NCBI GenBank assembly: GCA_002837415.1
Contig: PJCV01000005.1
Span: forward strand, 124,001-188,000
Direction of reading: 5' to 3'
Length of the DNA: 64,000 nucleotides
From: Actinomycetales bacterium SN12
Lineage (GTDB): Bacteria; Actinomycetota; Actinomycetes; Actinomycetales; Microbacteriaceae
Positions 53,622 to 62,396 of the stretch are shown here, piece by piece. Under the pieces are notes generated by a model, which did not search any database, was not told where the DNA came from, and worked only from the letters and a program-made list of their open reading frames with translations. Within the stretch, counting starts at the first letter, position 1. Every line of letters starts with the position of its first letter. Made by a program: the position numbers and the translations under genes.

Positions 53622-54916
53622 CGAGTGCCTCTGTCCGCGCTCGAGCGACTCAGAATTCCTGCGCAGAGAACCAGGATGAGGCATTGAGTGGCGCCGAGAC
53701 CGTAGAACCAGATCGTGACCGCCACGGTGACCATCAGGCCCTGCATCACATATGCGGTGGGATCCCGCTCGGACCATGCTGCCAGGAACACACGAGAGAT
53801 GAAGGCGAAGAAGATAATCAGTCCGACGAACCCATACGAATACATCAGCGTCCACGCGTAACCCTGAGTGCCGAGTGCGACTCCGATCGTCGGATCCATG
53901 CCCGGAGTCGCCCAGCCGACCAGTGGCGACTGGAGGACCTTGTCAATCGTGGCAACGTAGATGCTGCCGCGCCCTGAGGTGGTGTCGCTGACTTCCTGAC
54001 GGCTAGCAATCGCTTCGAAGACCCCTGTCACTGCGAGCCCAGTTGCGGCAGCGCTGATCACCACGAGCACGAGGACGCCCGCCCGTATGCTTCCCGCGAT
54101 GAAGAATCGTATGCCGACGTAGAGTGCGAATACGGCCAGAGCGATCATCATGCCGCGGTTGCTGGTCTGAGCTGCAGGATAAAGCGAGCCGAGAATGACT
54201 GCGCCGAGAGCGAGGCGAGCGACTCGGCTTCGCAGCTGCAGCCAATGCAGCACCACGATGGGAGTGAGCATCGCGTAAGCCATTCCCCATGAGTTCGTAT
54301 ATGGGAACGGCGCAGCGGGTCGAACGAACGGCTCCTCGGCGCCCCATGGCTCCTGGACTTCAGCTAGACGGGGCTGTACGAGTTCGCGCACGAGTTCGTT
54401 GTTGAGCAGTGAACCAGGCAGAAGCTGGGCGAGAGGTGTCGTGATGCGTAGGTCTGGAAGGACAGTGGCGAGCGCACCCAATACCACGACAGTCAGCCAG
54501 ATCACCGTGAACCCCGCGATGATCTGCTGCGGGCGTATAGTCTCCTTCGCATTGACGTAGTAGAGAAGCGCGATTCCGATGGCGACCAGATCCCCGGTTC
54601 GTTGAGCGAACCCGACGAACTGCATGAAGCCAGTCACGGACACCACGCACGTGCATACCCAGAGCAGAAACGCGAACCAAACGAAAACTCCCGGAGTCGC
54701 CCGCAGTCGGCCTCGAACGGTCAGGAACACCGCCATGATGCCGGCGAGAGTCACAGGGGCGAACAAGCTCGTCCCTGTTATCCAGAACAGGGGGAAGCAA
54801 TACAGCAGGGCCAAGAGTGGCCAGGCGGGCAGCGTGGCATCCTGCCCGGTGCGCTCCCGATCCGCAGAGGATGGAAGCGCACCAGGCCGCATAACCTTCG
54901 CTGCGGGAGATGTCAC
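53618..54916 (-). CDS. O-antigen ligase/polymerase family membrane protein (Wzy/WaaL-like)
   Basis: A 432-residue protein with about 11-12 helices and a large extracytoplasmic loop around residues 165-215 (rich in E/P/W, ending in PYTNSWGMAYAM) as in O-antigen ligases/polymerases. The region around residue 245 (YPAAQTSNRGMM) corresponds to the conserved Arg-containing motif, and GRGSIY near 317 to the second. It probably polymerises repeat units delivered by the flippase. It starts at GTG 54916, overlapping the stop of the large surface protein gene. The ligase/polymerase distinction cannot be made from sequence. Confidence 0.9.
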   Translation of the reverse strand: MTSPAAKVMRPGALPSSADRERTGQDATLPAWPLLALLYCFPLFWITGTSLFAPVTLAGIMAVFLTVRGRLRATPGVFVWFAFLLWVCTCVVSVTGFMQFVGFAQRTGDLVAIGIALLYYVNAKETIRPQQIIAGFTVIWLTVVVLGALATVLPDLRITTPLAQLLPGSLLNNELVRELVQPRLAEVQEPWGAEEPFVRPAAPFPYTNSWGMAYAMLTPIVVLHWLQLRSRVARLALGAVILGSLYPAAQTSNRGMMIALAVFALYVGIRFFIAGSIRAGVLVLVVISAAATGLAVTGVFEAIASRQEVSDTTSGRGSIYVATIDKVLQSPLVGWATPGMDPTIGVALGTQGYAWTLMYSYGFVGLIIFFAFISRVFLAAWSERDPTAYVMQGLMVTVAVTIWFYGLGATQCLILVLCAGILSRSSADRGTR

Positions 54917-57900
54917 GGCGCCCCAGCCGCGTCGAGGCGTCCTTGCAGCTCGAAGCTGGCGCTTGGTGTGGATCTGTAGTTGGAGTGGACCTCCGCGGTG
55001 ACGAGGTTCTGCCCAGTGCGCAAGAGCGTGCCGGGGACCGTGATTGTGATCGGGTTGGCCAGCGCCGCCGATGCGTTGGGTGCCGCTGTTGCATAGGTGT
55101 TGGGGCCGATGGCACCTGCGGGCATGTTCGTCCTGCCGACTTCCGTTCCGTTCACGTAGACGACGATGCCGTCATCGGCTCGCGTCGTCAGCGTCAGCGA
55201 TTGAACCGTCGATGCGTCCTTCACATCGAAGGTCTTGCGGTAGTACGACGCGATGGGTTTGGTGCCATCAGCGGCAAGGGTCGTCCCCAGATTGGCGTGT
55301 CCCCAGCCCAGAGGCGCCAGACCGGTAGGCCACGAAGAGCCGTCGAACTCGGCGGTCTTCCAGTTCTCCGCAGGCGCATCAGCAGTGAAGCGATACGACC
55401 ATGTCGAGCCCGCCGCGATCACATCGCTCGGTTCCGGGTCGGTCGGTTCGTTGGGGCCGGGGTCGGTCGGCTCGCCGGGGTCCGGATCGGTCGGTTCGCC
55501 TGGGTCCGGATCAGCGGGCGTAGGCTCGCCGAGGGTGAGGCGTCCTTGCAGCTCGAAGCTGGCGCTTGGTGTGGATCTGTAGTTGGAGTGGACCTCCGCG
55601 GTGACGAGGTTCTGCCCAGTGCGCAAGAGCGTGCCGGGGACCGTGATTGTGATCGGGTTGGCCAGCGCCGCCGATGCGTTGGGTGCCGCTGTTGCATAGG
55701 TGTTGGGGCCGATGGCACCTGCGGGCATGTTCGTCCTGCCGACTTCCGTTCCGTTCACGTAGACGACGATGCCGTCATCGGCTCGCGTCGTCAGCGTCAG
55801 CGATTGAACCGTCGATGCGTCCTTCACATCGAAGGTCTTGCGGTAGTACGACGCGATGGGTTTGGTGCCATCAGCGGCAAGGGTCGTCCCCAGATTGGCG
55901 TGTCCCCAGCCCAGAGGCGCCAGACCGGTAGGCCACGAAGAGCCGTCGAACTCGGCGGTCTTCCAGTTCTCCGCAGGCGCATCAGCAGTGAAGCGATACG
56001 ACCATGTCGAGCCCGCCGCGATCACATCCACGGGTTGAGGATCAGTCGGCGGCTGAACGCTCAGGGCGACTGGAGAGGTGGCGGAACGGTTCCCCGCCGC
56101 GTCGACCGCTCGAACGAAATAACGCGTTCCGGGAGCGGACGCCGGGACGTTGAGCGTATTCGTCGTTGTCTTCGCAATCACGCGATCGTGGCGGAGCACC
56201 TCATACGTTGCGCTCGGCACGGTATCCCAGGTCAACGCGTCGCCTGTTGCGCGGTTGACCGCCGCCAGGTTTGTCGGGACCGGGGGAGGTGTTGTGTCGA
56301 CCGCCGCGAACCTCACGAAGCCACCCGTCCACCTGTTATTGGTGTTGGACAGTCGTGCGTGCGTGTAGTCACCCCCGAGCCACAGTGAGCCGTCGCTGGC
56401 TTCCTGAGCAGCCCAGGCCCCATAACCCACGCGCAAGCTGACCTGCGGGCTGAATTCGGGGACGTAGTCGCCGTCGGCGGTTCGCCACATGCCCGCCTGT
56501 TCGATGTGCTCGACTCGCGAGAATCCTGTGGGAGTCGGCCAGGTTCGAGCCCCTTGGTACACGTTCTCGGAGCAGTGGCAGCCGGCGACGACCTTGTCCT
56601 GGTAAGTGTTGATGACCTGGCCGTCACCACCGTTCTGCATGATGTTCGTACTGAGCTCAGCCATCGAGGTGCGGTCGTAGCTGAACAGCATGTGCTCGGA
56701 TCCGGCGATCCAGACTCGGTCCCCGGCCTCCTTCACCGCCTGTTGGTAACCAGTGCGCCCGTTCTGCAGGTTCGAGAATTCCACCTTCCAGGGAATGACA
56801 GTCGCGTCCGAAGCCGTGAACGCTCCGACACGGAGGGTCTCGTTCGTCCAATTGCTCAAGCCGAAGTACCCAGCTGCGAAAACGCGATCTCCCCGATCGG
56901 AGGCATCCACGGACACGACCGTGCCGTCCAACGTGGGGCTCCATCCAGAAAGCGGCGCGAGCGTTGTGGCGTTCAGCCTGCCGATGTTGCGCATGTATAC
57001 CTCATGGTTGACGCCGCTCCCCGTCGAGTGAGTGAAGCGTCCACCAAGGTATAGGAACCCGTCCTGCACATCCATGCTTCGGATCACGGGCGGAACCCCG
57101 CCTGTGTAATTGATCATCCGTGTCGTTACCCCGGGATCGAGCGCGCCCGTCGCAGGATCGACGACGGCGAAAGCTGGCGAAGCCGTGCCGTTGACCGTAT
57201 CGAACGCGCCGCCGACAGCGAGACGCCCGTCAGGAAGCACCGCGAGCGCTTTGACCTGATTGTTGAGAACAGGGCGGAACGTCGAGATCCATTCGCCGTT
57301 GGATGCGTTGAAAGCCGCCAGGTAGCTCTGCTCGACCCGAGCGGTGCCATTCGCGTCTCGCTGGACATACCGGAAGTTACCGCCGACGAACATCACACCG
57401 TTGGATTCCGCGAAGTCCGCCACCTCAGTGTTGAGCTCTCCCGTTCCCGCTGCGCCGAGGCCGGTGACGCCCCAAGAGTTCGCGATGGGGTAGCTCTCTG
57501 CAGCAGCGACTTGTGTCTTGGCGGGAAGGCCGTTATCAGGAATTGATGAGAACACCTCAGTGCTGAGGAGTCGTGGTCGAAGGTACACCTGCGTGAATGG
57601 CTTGGCATATCCAGCGGTGCTCGACGACGCCCACACGTACGAGGTCGTGGAGGAGTCGCCTCGTTGCGACGATCCGAATCCGAAGCCTCGTGACCAGCCG
57701 CGATTCGCGTCGGCATTCGTGTCCACTCGACGCAGGAGGTTGTTGTTTCCAAAGCTTCCGGTGGTCCCTCCGCTGCCGGAGACCCCGTCGAATTTCCAGG
57801 ACGAGACTCCTTGCAACCCTGCGAACTGCCAAGACCAGTCCGCCCGGGCGGTGGAGTAGCGGAAGCGCACCTCCTGCCATGAGTTCCCGCTCACCGTCGT

Positions 57901-58383
57901 GGCGCGGCGAAGCCGGACACCCTCGTTCAGTGCATCCACGCGACCGCCATCGAGCAGACCGTTAACCACGTCTACGGAGAGCTGAGCCGGGTTGAAAGCC
58001 GCGACGCCGTCCGGCGTGTTCGCGACGTCGGCGCTCGTGAGACGTCCTGTGTTGCTTTGGGTCCAATTCTCTCGACCTCGTCCGACAAGCACCCAACCGC
58101 CGCCGTCCGTCACCTGGTCGCAGTAGAACTGGTCGGGGGCGCCGAGAGTTGGAGTGACGAGCCAGTACACGCCGCTCGCCGCGGATGGGTTGCTCTGCTT
58201 TATCTCCCAGCAAGAGGCAGCGGCCGTATCAGCGGAGCTGCCGTCGCCGATGACCGCGCCCGCTTCCGCTGTCGCTGCTACGGGAGTCAACAGTGTCGCC
58301 AACAGTACGCCGGCACCCAATGTCGCGCCGACGAACCGACCGATCTGCGACCGGCGCCTCGAGTTGATGCGCTCCATGTCCAT
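54913..58383 (-). CDS. Large secreted protein: fibrinogen-like domain, beta-propeller-like region, FN3 and two C-terminal modules
   Basis: A 1,156-residue exported protein. A signal peptide covers about 1-38 (basic start, then VGATLGAGVLLATLLTPVAATAEA). Next is a fibrinogen C-terminal-like domain (about 50-260: SCWEIKQ, FYCDQVTDGGGWVLVGRG). A delta-60/kelch-like repeat region (about 290-640) contains FVGGNF, LAVLPDGRLAVGGAF and similar blades. A fibronectin type III domain follows (about 665-760), and two nearly identical modules (about 765-930 and 967-1156) are separated by a D/P/E/T-rich linker. The modules resemble the N-terminal domain of the GH26-like protein at 62397, so they may bind glycan. 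ATG 58383 has GAGAGAAAG upstream. No sortase signal is seen. Confidence 0.85.
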   Translation of the reverse strand: MDMERINSRRRSQIGRFVGATLGAGVLLATLLTPVAATAEAGAVIGDGSSADTAAASCWEIKQSNPSAASGVYWLVTPTLGAPDQFYCDQVTDGGGWVLVGRGRENWTQSNTGRLTSADVANTPDGVAAFNPAQLSVDVVNGLLDGGRVDALNEGVRLRRATTVSGNSWQEVRFRYSTARADWSWQFAGLQGVSSWKFDGVSGSGGTTGSFGNNNLLRRVDTNADANRGWSRGFGFGSSQRGDSSTTSYVWASSSTAGYAKPFTQVYLRPRLLSTEVFSSIPDNGLPAKTQVAAAESYPIANSWGVTGLGAAGTGELNTEVADFAESNGVMFVGGNFRYVQRDANGTARVEQSYLAAFNASNGEWISTFRPVLNNQVKALAVLPDGRLAVGGAFDTVNGTASPAFAVVDPATGALDPGVTTRMINYTGGVPPVIRSMDVQDGFLYLGGRFTHSTGSGVNHEVYMRNIGRLNATTLAPLSGWSPTLDGTVVSVDASDRGDRVFAAGYFGLSNWTNETLRVGAFTASDATVIPWKVEFSNLQNGRTGYQQAVKEAGDRVWIAGSEHMLFSYDRTSMAELSTNIMQNGGDGQVINTYQDKVVAGCHCSENVYQGARTWPTPTGFSRVEHIEQAGMWRTADGDYVPEFSPQVSLRVGYGAWAAQEASDGSLWLGGDYTHARLSNTNNRWTGGFVRFAAVDTTPPPVPTNLAAVNRATGDALTWDTVPSATYEVLRHDRVIAKTTTNTLNVPASAPGTRYFVRAVDAAGNRSATSPVALSVQPPTDPQPVDVIAAGSTWSYRFTADAPAENWKTAEFDGSSWPTGLAPLGWGHANLGTTLAADGTKPIASYYRKTFDVKDASTVQSLTLTTRADDGIVVYVNGTEVGRTNMPAGAIGPNTYATAAPNASAALANPITITVPGTLLRTGQNLVTAEVHSNYRSTPSASFELQGRLTLGEPTPADPDPGEPTDPDPGEPTDPGPNEPTDPEPSDVIAAGSTWSYRFTADAPAENWKTAEFDGSSWPTGLAPLGWGHANLGTTLAADGTKPIASYYRKTFDVKDASTVQSLTLTTRADDGIVVYVNGTEVGRTNMPAGAIGPNTYATAAPNASAALANPITITVPGTLLRTGQNLVTAEVHSNYRSTPSASFELQGRLDAAGAP
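54935..56028. repeat. 491-bp identical direct repeat, 603 bp apart, within the surface protein gene
   Basis: Bases 54935-55425 read identically to 55538-56028 as far as I can compare by eye, offset 603 bp (201 codons). The repeat encodes the C-terminal module; the linker between copies is Pro/Asp/Thr-rich. Such identity predicts recombinational gain or loss of a module. Confidence 0.9.
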
Positions 58384-58400
58384 CTTCTTTCTCTCAAATG

Positions 58401-59027
58401 TCAGCAGGCGGGGTCGTCGGAGAAGGTGCGTCCGACGATGCGCCATGCAGAGTTCTTTGACTGTTCGAGAACGAACAGATTCCATGCCCGAGTGGACGAT
58501 CCGCCAGGCTCGATGACCGTTCCGTCTGTCCTGCGCACGGTCAGACCGGAAGTATCGATGCATGCGCGTACCGTGGCCGATGCCCCGTTCTCCGCATCCG
58601 AGAAATCCAGCACTTCGACGGCGTCCACCTTGTAGGCGCCTTCGCGAGTCCATCCTTCAGCATTGAATTCCAGCCGCTCGGCTTCGAGCTCGCTCAGGAA
58701 GGCCTGGGATGCGAGGCCTGACAACTTGCTGACGATGTTCGTGTTGTCATCGGCGCCGATGTCAGCGATTGTCGGAAGCACCGACTCGAGGAGATCATCC
58801 GACGCCTTCTCCACTTCTCGGCGGTCGTCCTCCGGCACACTCTTATTCGCAGGAGGCTGGTCAGCCGGTGGAGGTGACTGCGTCGCGGCCGGGATCGAAT
58901 CATCGAAAGCTGATTGCGGCGGTGAGCTGACTCCTGACACGGCGTACATCAGAACCATCGCGGCAGCGATTGCGGCAATCACGACAAGCACTCCAGCGAC
59001 CGCCCAGTCTCGTCGCCGGGCGTTCAT
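58401..59027 (-). CDS. Membrane-anchored hypothetical protein in exopolysaccharide cluster
   Basis: A 208-residue protein: basic N-terminus, one membrane helix (about 8-33, AVAGVLVVIAAIAAAMVLMYAV), then a Ser/Pro/Gln linker (35-62) and an extracytoplasmic domain (63-208) ending in the sequence RTFSDDPAC. The layout resembles small actinobacterial lumazine-like anchored proteins with a DUF4878/NTF2-like fold, but I cannot name the family. The ATG at 59027 overlaps the glycosyltransferase stop by 4 nt (ATGA). Its stop lies 17 nt before the large surface protein start. It probably acts with the exopolysaccharide machinery. Confidence 0.8.
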   Translation of the reverse strand: MNARRRDWAVAGVLVVIAAIAAAMVLMYAVSGVSSPPQSAFDDSIPAATQSPPPADQPPANKSVPEDDRREVEKASDDLLESVLPTIADIGADDNTNIVSKLSGLASQAFLSELEAERLEFNAEGWTREGAYKVDAVEVLDFSDAENGASATVRACIDTSGLTVRRTDGTVIEPGGSSTRAWNLFVLEQSKNSAWRIVGRTFSDDPAC

Positions 59028-59959
59028 ATGCCGCGTCCCCGCTTGTTCAGCGCGGTGACAATGGTGCGCGGGGAGACGACGCGTGACATCGCCAGCACCG
59101 TCAGCCACGCGCGCGGCTCCCTGAGCCGATGACGCAGTGTGCGGCGCAACCATATTCGAGCCGCGCGGTAGTCACCTGACGCCGCGTGTGCGAAGGCTAT
59201 CTGGCCGCTCATCCTCGCTGCGTTGTCGTTGTCGAACAGTAGGTCGGGATGCTTCTCGACGATGAACCCCAGCCCGCTGGCCATCGCACTCCATCGGCCT
59301 GCGAAGTAGGAGTCTCGATCCCAGTGCACGATCACGAGGGCAGCTTGAACGCTGACGATCGGCCCGAACTCCGTCATGCGCAGCAGGAGATCGTAGTCCT
59401 CGCCATACGACGAAGGGATCGACTCGTCGACGCCGCCGGAGAGGGCGCCGAGCGCCGTTCGGCGGAACAGGAACGACGACGGGTGAATCTCCCCCACGCG
59501 GGACTGCAGGAGATCCGAGCGCTGGGTGACAAGTGGAGGAATGCGCGTAACGGTTCCGTCGCGCGTGACGATCTCTATTCCGGAAGACATCACAGCTGCT
59601 TCGGGATAAGACTGCCAGGCGTCCACCTGGCGTCGAAGCTTGGTCGGCAGCCATTCGTCATCGTCGTCGCAGAACGCCACCAGCAGACCCGTCGCCCGCG
59701 CGATGCCCGAATTGCGAGCACCCGCGAGCCCGGCCACGAGGTGGTTCGCCATAGTGATCAGTTCCACTGTCGGCGGGAGCGAGGTGCGAAGGTCGTTCAG
59801 AGCATCTATGTCGCTCTGGTCGAAGACGACAACGATCTCGATCCGCCCGTCGTAGTCCTGCGCCGCGATCGACCTCACGGCTCGGCGGAGCAGCTCAGCA
59901 CGTCCGCGGGTGGCGATGATCGCCGAGACCATCGGTTGAACCTGAAGTGGGATGGTCAT
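59024..59959 (-). CDS. Glycosyltransferase family 2 protein
   Basis: A 311-residue GT-A fold enzyme. MVSAIIATRGRAELLRRAV starts the nucleotide-sugar-binding domain, VVFDQSD follows, and FCDDDDEWLP (about 105-114) contains the DxD-type metal site. A late SSYGEDYDLLLRM carries the probable catalytic Asp/Glu-Asp. It adds a sugar to the growing lipid-linked unit. ATG 59959 overlaps the stop of the CDP-alcohol transferase gene; its own stop overlaps the next start. Confidence 0.92.
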   Translation of the reverse strand: MTIPLQVQPMVSAIIATRGRAELLRRAVRSIAAQDYDGRIEIVVVFDQSDIDALNDLRTSLPPTVELITMANHLVAGLAGARNSGIARATGLLVAFCDDDDEWLPTKLRRQVDAWQSYPEAAVMSSGIEIVTRDGTVTRIPPLVTQRSDLLQSRVGEIHPSSFLFRRTALGALSGGVDESIPSSYGEDYDLLLRMTEFGPIVSVQAALVIVHWDRDSYFAGRWSAMASGLGFIVEKHPDLLFDNDNAARMSGQIAFAHAASGDYRAARIWLRRTLRHRLREPRAWLTVLAMSRVVSPRTIVTALNKRGRGI

Positions 59960-60657
59960 GGGCGGTCTCCCTGGTCGAGTTCGCGCCAGCGGCGCCGAGC
60001 GGAGGCTGAGACGTGCGCGAGGTTCGTGACGAACAGAAAGAGGTAGACGACGGTGAAGAGAGGCAGCAGAGGCCACAATGCGAAGGTCCAGCAGAGTACG
60101 CCGGGGTCAACCGGAAGCAACAACCAGGACTGGAATCGCCGCACTTCGATTCGTTCATTCCGCGATTGGTCGCGCAGCAGACCGCCGAGATTCTGGCTCA
60201 GAAAGGCAGCGGAAGCCATGATCGAGAACAGCGCTGCCACGATCGCCATCACGGTCTCACCGCGCAACAGCATTGCCGTGGCCAGCGCGAGATGCACAGC
60301 GGGCAGCCGAATCGCGTCGAGAGTGTGATCCAGCCATTCGCCTCGCAAGCTGGAAGAGCCTTGGAGTCTGGCGAGCTGCCCGTCTGCGGAGTCGAGGGCA
60401 TAGCCGATCGCGAGCAGAACCGCACCCAGCAGGCCGGCGGCGACGGGATGCTGATTCAGCGAGATGAAGAGCGAGAGACCAAACATCGTGAAGACGATGC
60501 TCAGCAGTGAAACGCTCGAAGGTGACATCCCTGCGTGACAGAAGATCGCCGCGAAGAGCCGCGCCACGCGTCGGTTGATCCAGCGCGTGTACGCCGGGAC
60601 TCCTGCGCCAGACTTCTGCGCTGTCCCCAGATTTTTGATGGCCTCCCCGAACGACAT
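59956..60657 (-). CDS. CDP-alcohol phosphatidyltransferase family protein
   Basis: A 233-residue membrane enzyme with the complete family signature at residues 89-114: D89, D92-G93, A96-R97, G106, D110, D114 (DxxDGxxARx8Gx3Dx3D). Five or six helices follow the usual plan. It transfers a phospho-alcohol from CDP, typically CDP-diacylglycerol or a CDP-polyol. Its location in an exopolysaccharide cluster suggests decoration or lipid-anchor synthesis. Start: ATG 60657 fits homologue N-termini (MSFGEAIKNLGTAQKSGAG); GTG 60684 is an alternative. Confidence 0.9.
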   Translation of the reverse strand: MSFGEAIKNLGTAQKSGAGVPAYTRWINRRVARLFAAIFCHAGMSPSSVSLLSIVFTMFGLSLFISLNQHPVAAGLLGAVLLAIGYALDSADGQLARLQGSSSLRGEWLDHTLDAIRLPAVHLALATAMLLRGETVMAIVAALFSIMASAAFLSQNLGGLLRDQSRNERIEVRRFQSWLLLPVDPGVLCWTFALWPLLPLFTVVYLFLFVTNLAHVSASARRRWRELDQGDRP

Positions 60658-60844
60658 GCGCCGCGCGGGGTCAGCCGAAACCACCCCAGAAATGTTGAAC
60701 CCTCCCCAGGTTCGAAACTCCCCATAGCCGCCCCATACGGCTCCCAGTGCTCAGCGTACTGCCGAAACCGCGAAAAGCTCAATCGTCGAGATTGGATTCT
60801 TGCTGTTCCGAGAGTATGCATGCGGACGAGAGGCCCGCACGCCA

Positions 60845-61414
60845 CTACTCATCCGGTTTGCCCTCCACTTTCCTTGCCATCTGCGCCGCGCGCCTGAGGG
60901 AGAATCCTCTCCGAGGGGCCGAGACCGCTTCCTCAGCCAAGCGCTTGACCGCGCCGCTTGCAGAATCACCATCTGTGGCCGCGTCGAACCGGCCGGCGAG
61001 CGGGTTGCGTCTCAGCATGTCGAGTCGGCGGATGAAGTCTTGTTCGCTCGTTTCTGCCCAGCAGCGGGCCTGTGCGGTCATGAATGTCCCGAACGGGTAT
61101 TGGTGCCCGTCCACGACTTCCCCGAAGGCCGGGTCACGAGGTACAACCACCGGGCGGTGCCCTGCTCGGTTGGCCTCGAAGATGGTTCCAGGCCCGACCT
61201 GCCCGACCACAAGATCAGCCAAGTCGTACTCGGCTCGCAGATCTGTCGCGCCGAGCAGTTCGAGATTCCTGCCCCACTTGGACTTCGGTGATGAGCCATG
61301 CTGTACGACGAGATCGACCTCGCTTCGAGGCTCGGCCCATCGGTCTACCCATTCGATGAGGCGAGCGAAGGGGTGGTGATCCGTGCCGACGGTTACGAAA
61401 ACGCGCATGGTCAT
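60845..61414 (-). CDS. Alg13/PssE-like glycosyltransferase catalytic subunit
   Basis: A 189-residue protein matching the C-terminal half of GT28 enzymes: VFVTVGTDHHPFARLIEWVD at the start and the UDP-sugar site ADLVVGQVGPGTIFEANRAGHRPVVVPR (about 66-93). Here and in the Rhizobium PssD/PssE and eukaryotic Alg14/Alg13 pairs the membrane subunit is a separate gene, and that gene (61411-61860) is next to it. Together they transfer a glucuronic-acid- or GlcNAc-type sugar to the lipid-linked primer. It starts at ATG 61414, overlapping the stop upstream by 4 nt; ATG 61408 is also possible. Confidence 0.88.
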   Translation of the reverse strand: MTMRVFVTVGTDHHPFARLIEWVDRWAEPRSEVDLVVQHGSSPKSKWGRNLELLGATDLRAEYDLADLVVGQVGPGTIFEANRAGHRPVVVPRDPAFGEVVDGHQYPFGTFMTAQARCWAETSEQDFIRRLDMLRRNPLAGRFDAATDGDSASGAVKRLAEEAVSAPRRGFSLRRAAQMARKVEGKPDE

Positions 61415-61860
61415 AGCGTGGGTCCGATCACGATCGACTCCGGGTAGAGACTCTTCTGCTCGGGCCACTGGACCGCGAAACGATCGGCGATCGGATAGAC
61501 GAGACGCCCGGTGAGGGTGCGAGAGGTGATGCGGTCGATGACCTCGACATATAGGGTGCGGACACCCCGTGCCTTCGCCACCACGAAGAATGGGACGGCC
61601 ACAGCGGCGCCGGTGGACACAACGAGGTCCGGCTGCATTCTCTTGAGCACGCGGCGAGCGAGGAACAGATTGCGAAGGGCATTGGGGATGTTGCGTGTAG
61701 TCGGCGAGAAGGCCCAGGTCACCTGCTCGCTGGCGAGTGCGTCGTGCGCATGCTGATTATCGAATGTCACCCATTCGCGTTCATGCTCACTCCACCACGC
61801 ACGCAGCGCCAGCAGTTGAGTCAGGTGTCCTCCCGTCGACGCGACCAGAAGTACTCTCAT
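61411..61860 (-). CDS. Alg14/PssD-like glycosyltransferase membrane-anchor subunit
   Basis: A 149-residue protein with the Alg14-type N-terminus (VLLVASTGGHLTQLLAL) and, near residues 80-100, DLVVSTGAAVAVPFFVVAKARGVRTLYVEV, the accepting surface for the Alg13-like catalytic subunit. It is the first gene of the minus-strand polysaccharide cluster; a promoter must lie upstream of 61860, in a region where I see no consensus. The stop overlaps the next start by 4 nt. Confidence 0.88.
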   Translation of the reverse strand: MRVLLVASTGGHLTQLLALRAWWSEHEREWVTFDNQHAHDALASEQVTWAFSPTTRNIPNALRNLFLARRVLKRMQPDLVVSTGAAVAVPFFVVAKARGVRTLYVEVIDRITSRTLTGRLVYPIADRFAVQWPEQKSLYPESIVIGPTL

Positions 61861-62396
61861 CGTCGGTTCCCGTCGTCGTCGCTTCCCATGATGCCTTCCA
61901 TTCCGCGCCGTCCGCGCGTCGATATCGGCGCTCGAGCCCCCGCCGAGACGCTCGCGAGCGCGTACTCTGGCTGTGACTCCGGAGATTAGCAGAGGACTCT
62001 CAGGTGAGCGTTGAGTTGCCTCGGGGCAACAACGCTTCGCGGCCTTTGCAGACGGTCGTGGCTGAGATGTCGAGCTGTGCCCGGATCGTGTAGCCCGCGC
62101 CACCGCACCGATGCGGAGGTGTCGTTGGAAGCGACACCGGGGCGCTCTGCGGATCCGCCTGCTTCGCCACAGTCGTCCGTTCGATGAATTGTGCCCGTTC
62201 GTCAACCGGCGTAGATGACGGAGGACGCTCGAGACGCCGCCTCGCGCGTTTGCGTCCCCCCGTCATCATGTGTTTAGCTCCCGGTACTCATGTGGGTGCG
62301 CGGCCGAACAGTCGCGTCTGAGGGACATGAGTGAGTAGAACGCCGGCTTTCCGCGCGTCAATATCCGAAAAATCGACATTGATTAGGTGACCCCTC
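61861..62396. other. Divergent intergenic region (536 bp) between the exopolysaccharide genes and the GH26-like gene
   Basis: No credible gene is seen. A minus-strand open frame (62000-62269, 89 codons) has unusual composition, no ribosome site and no recognisable domain. The region should hold divergent promoters for both neighbours; TAGGTGA at 62386-62391 could be the ribosome site of the 62397 gene. Nothing else is recognised. Confidence 0.5.

Noticed and set aside
58384..58653. Upstream extension of the large surface protein
   Set aside because: It overlaps the coding sequence of the anchored hypothetical protein and would place about 90 residues before the signal peptide.
62000..62269. 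An 89-codon minus-strand gene, possibly a transposase remnant
   Set aside because: A short helix-turn-helix-like tail (AQLDISATTVCK) is suggestive only; there is no start signal, domain or inverted repeat.
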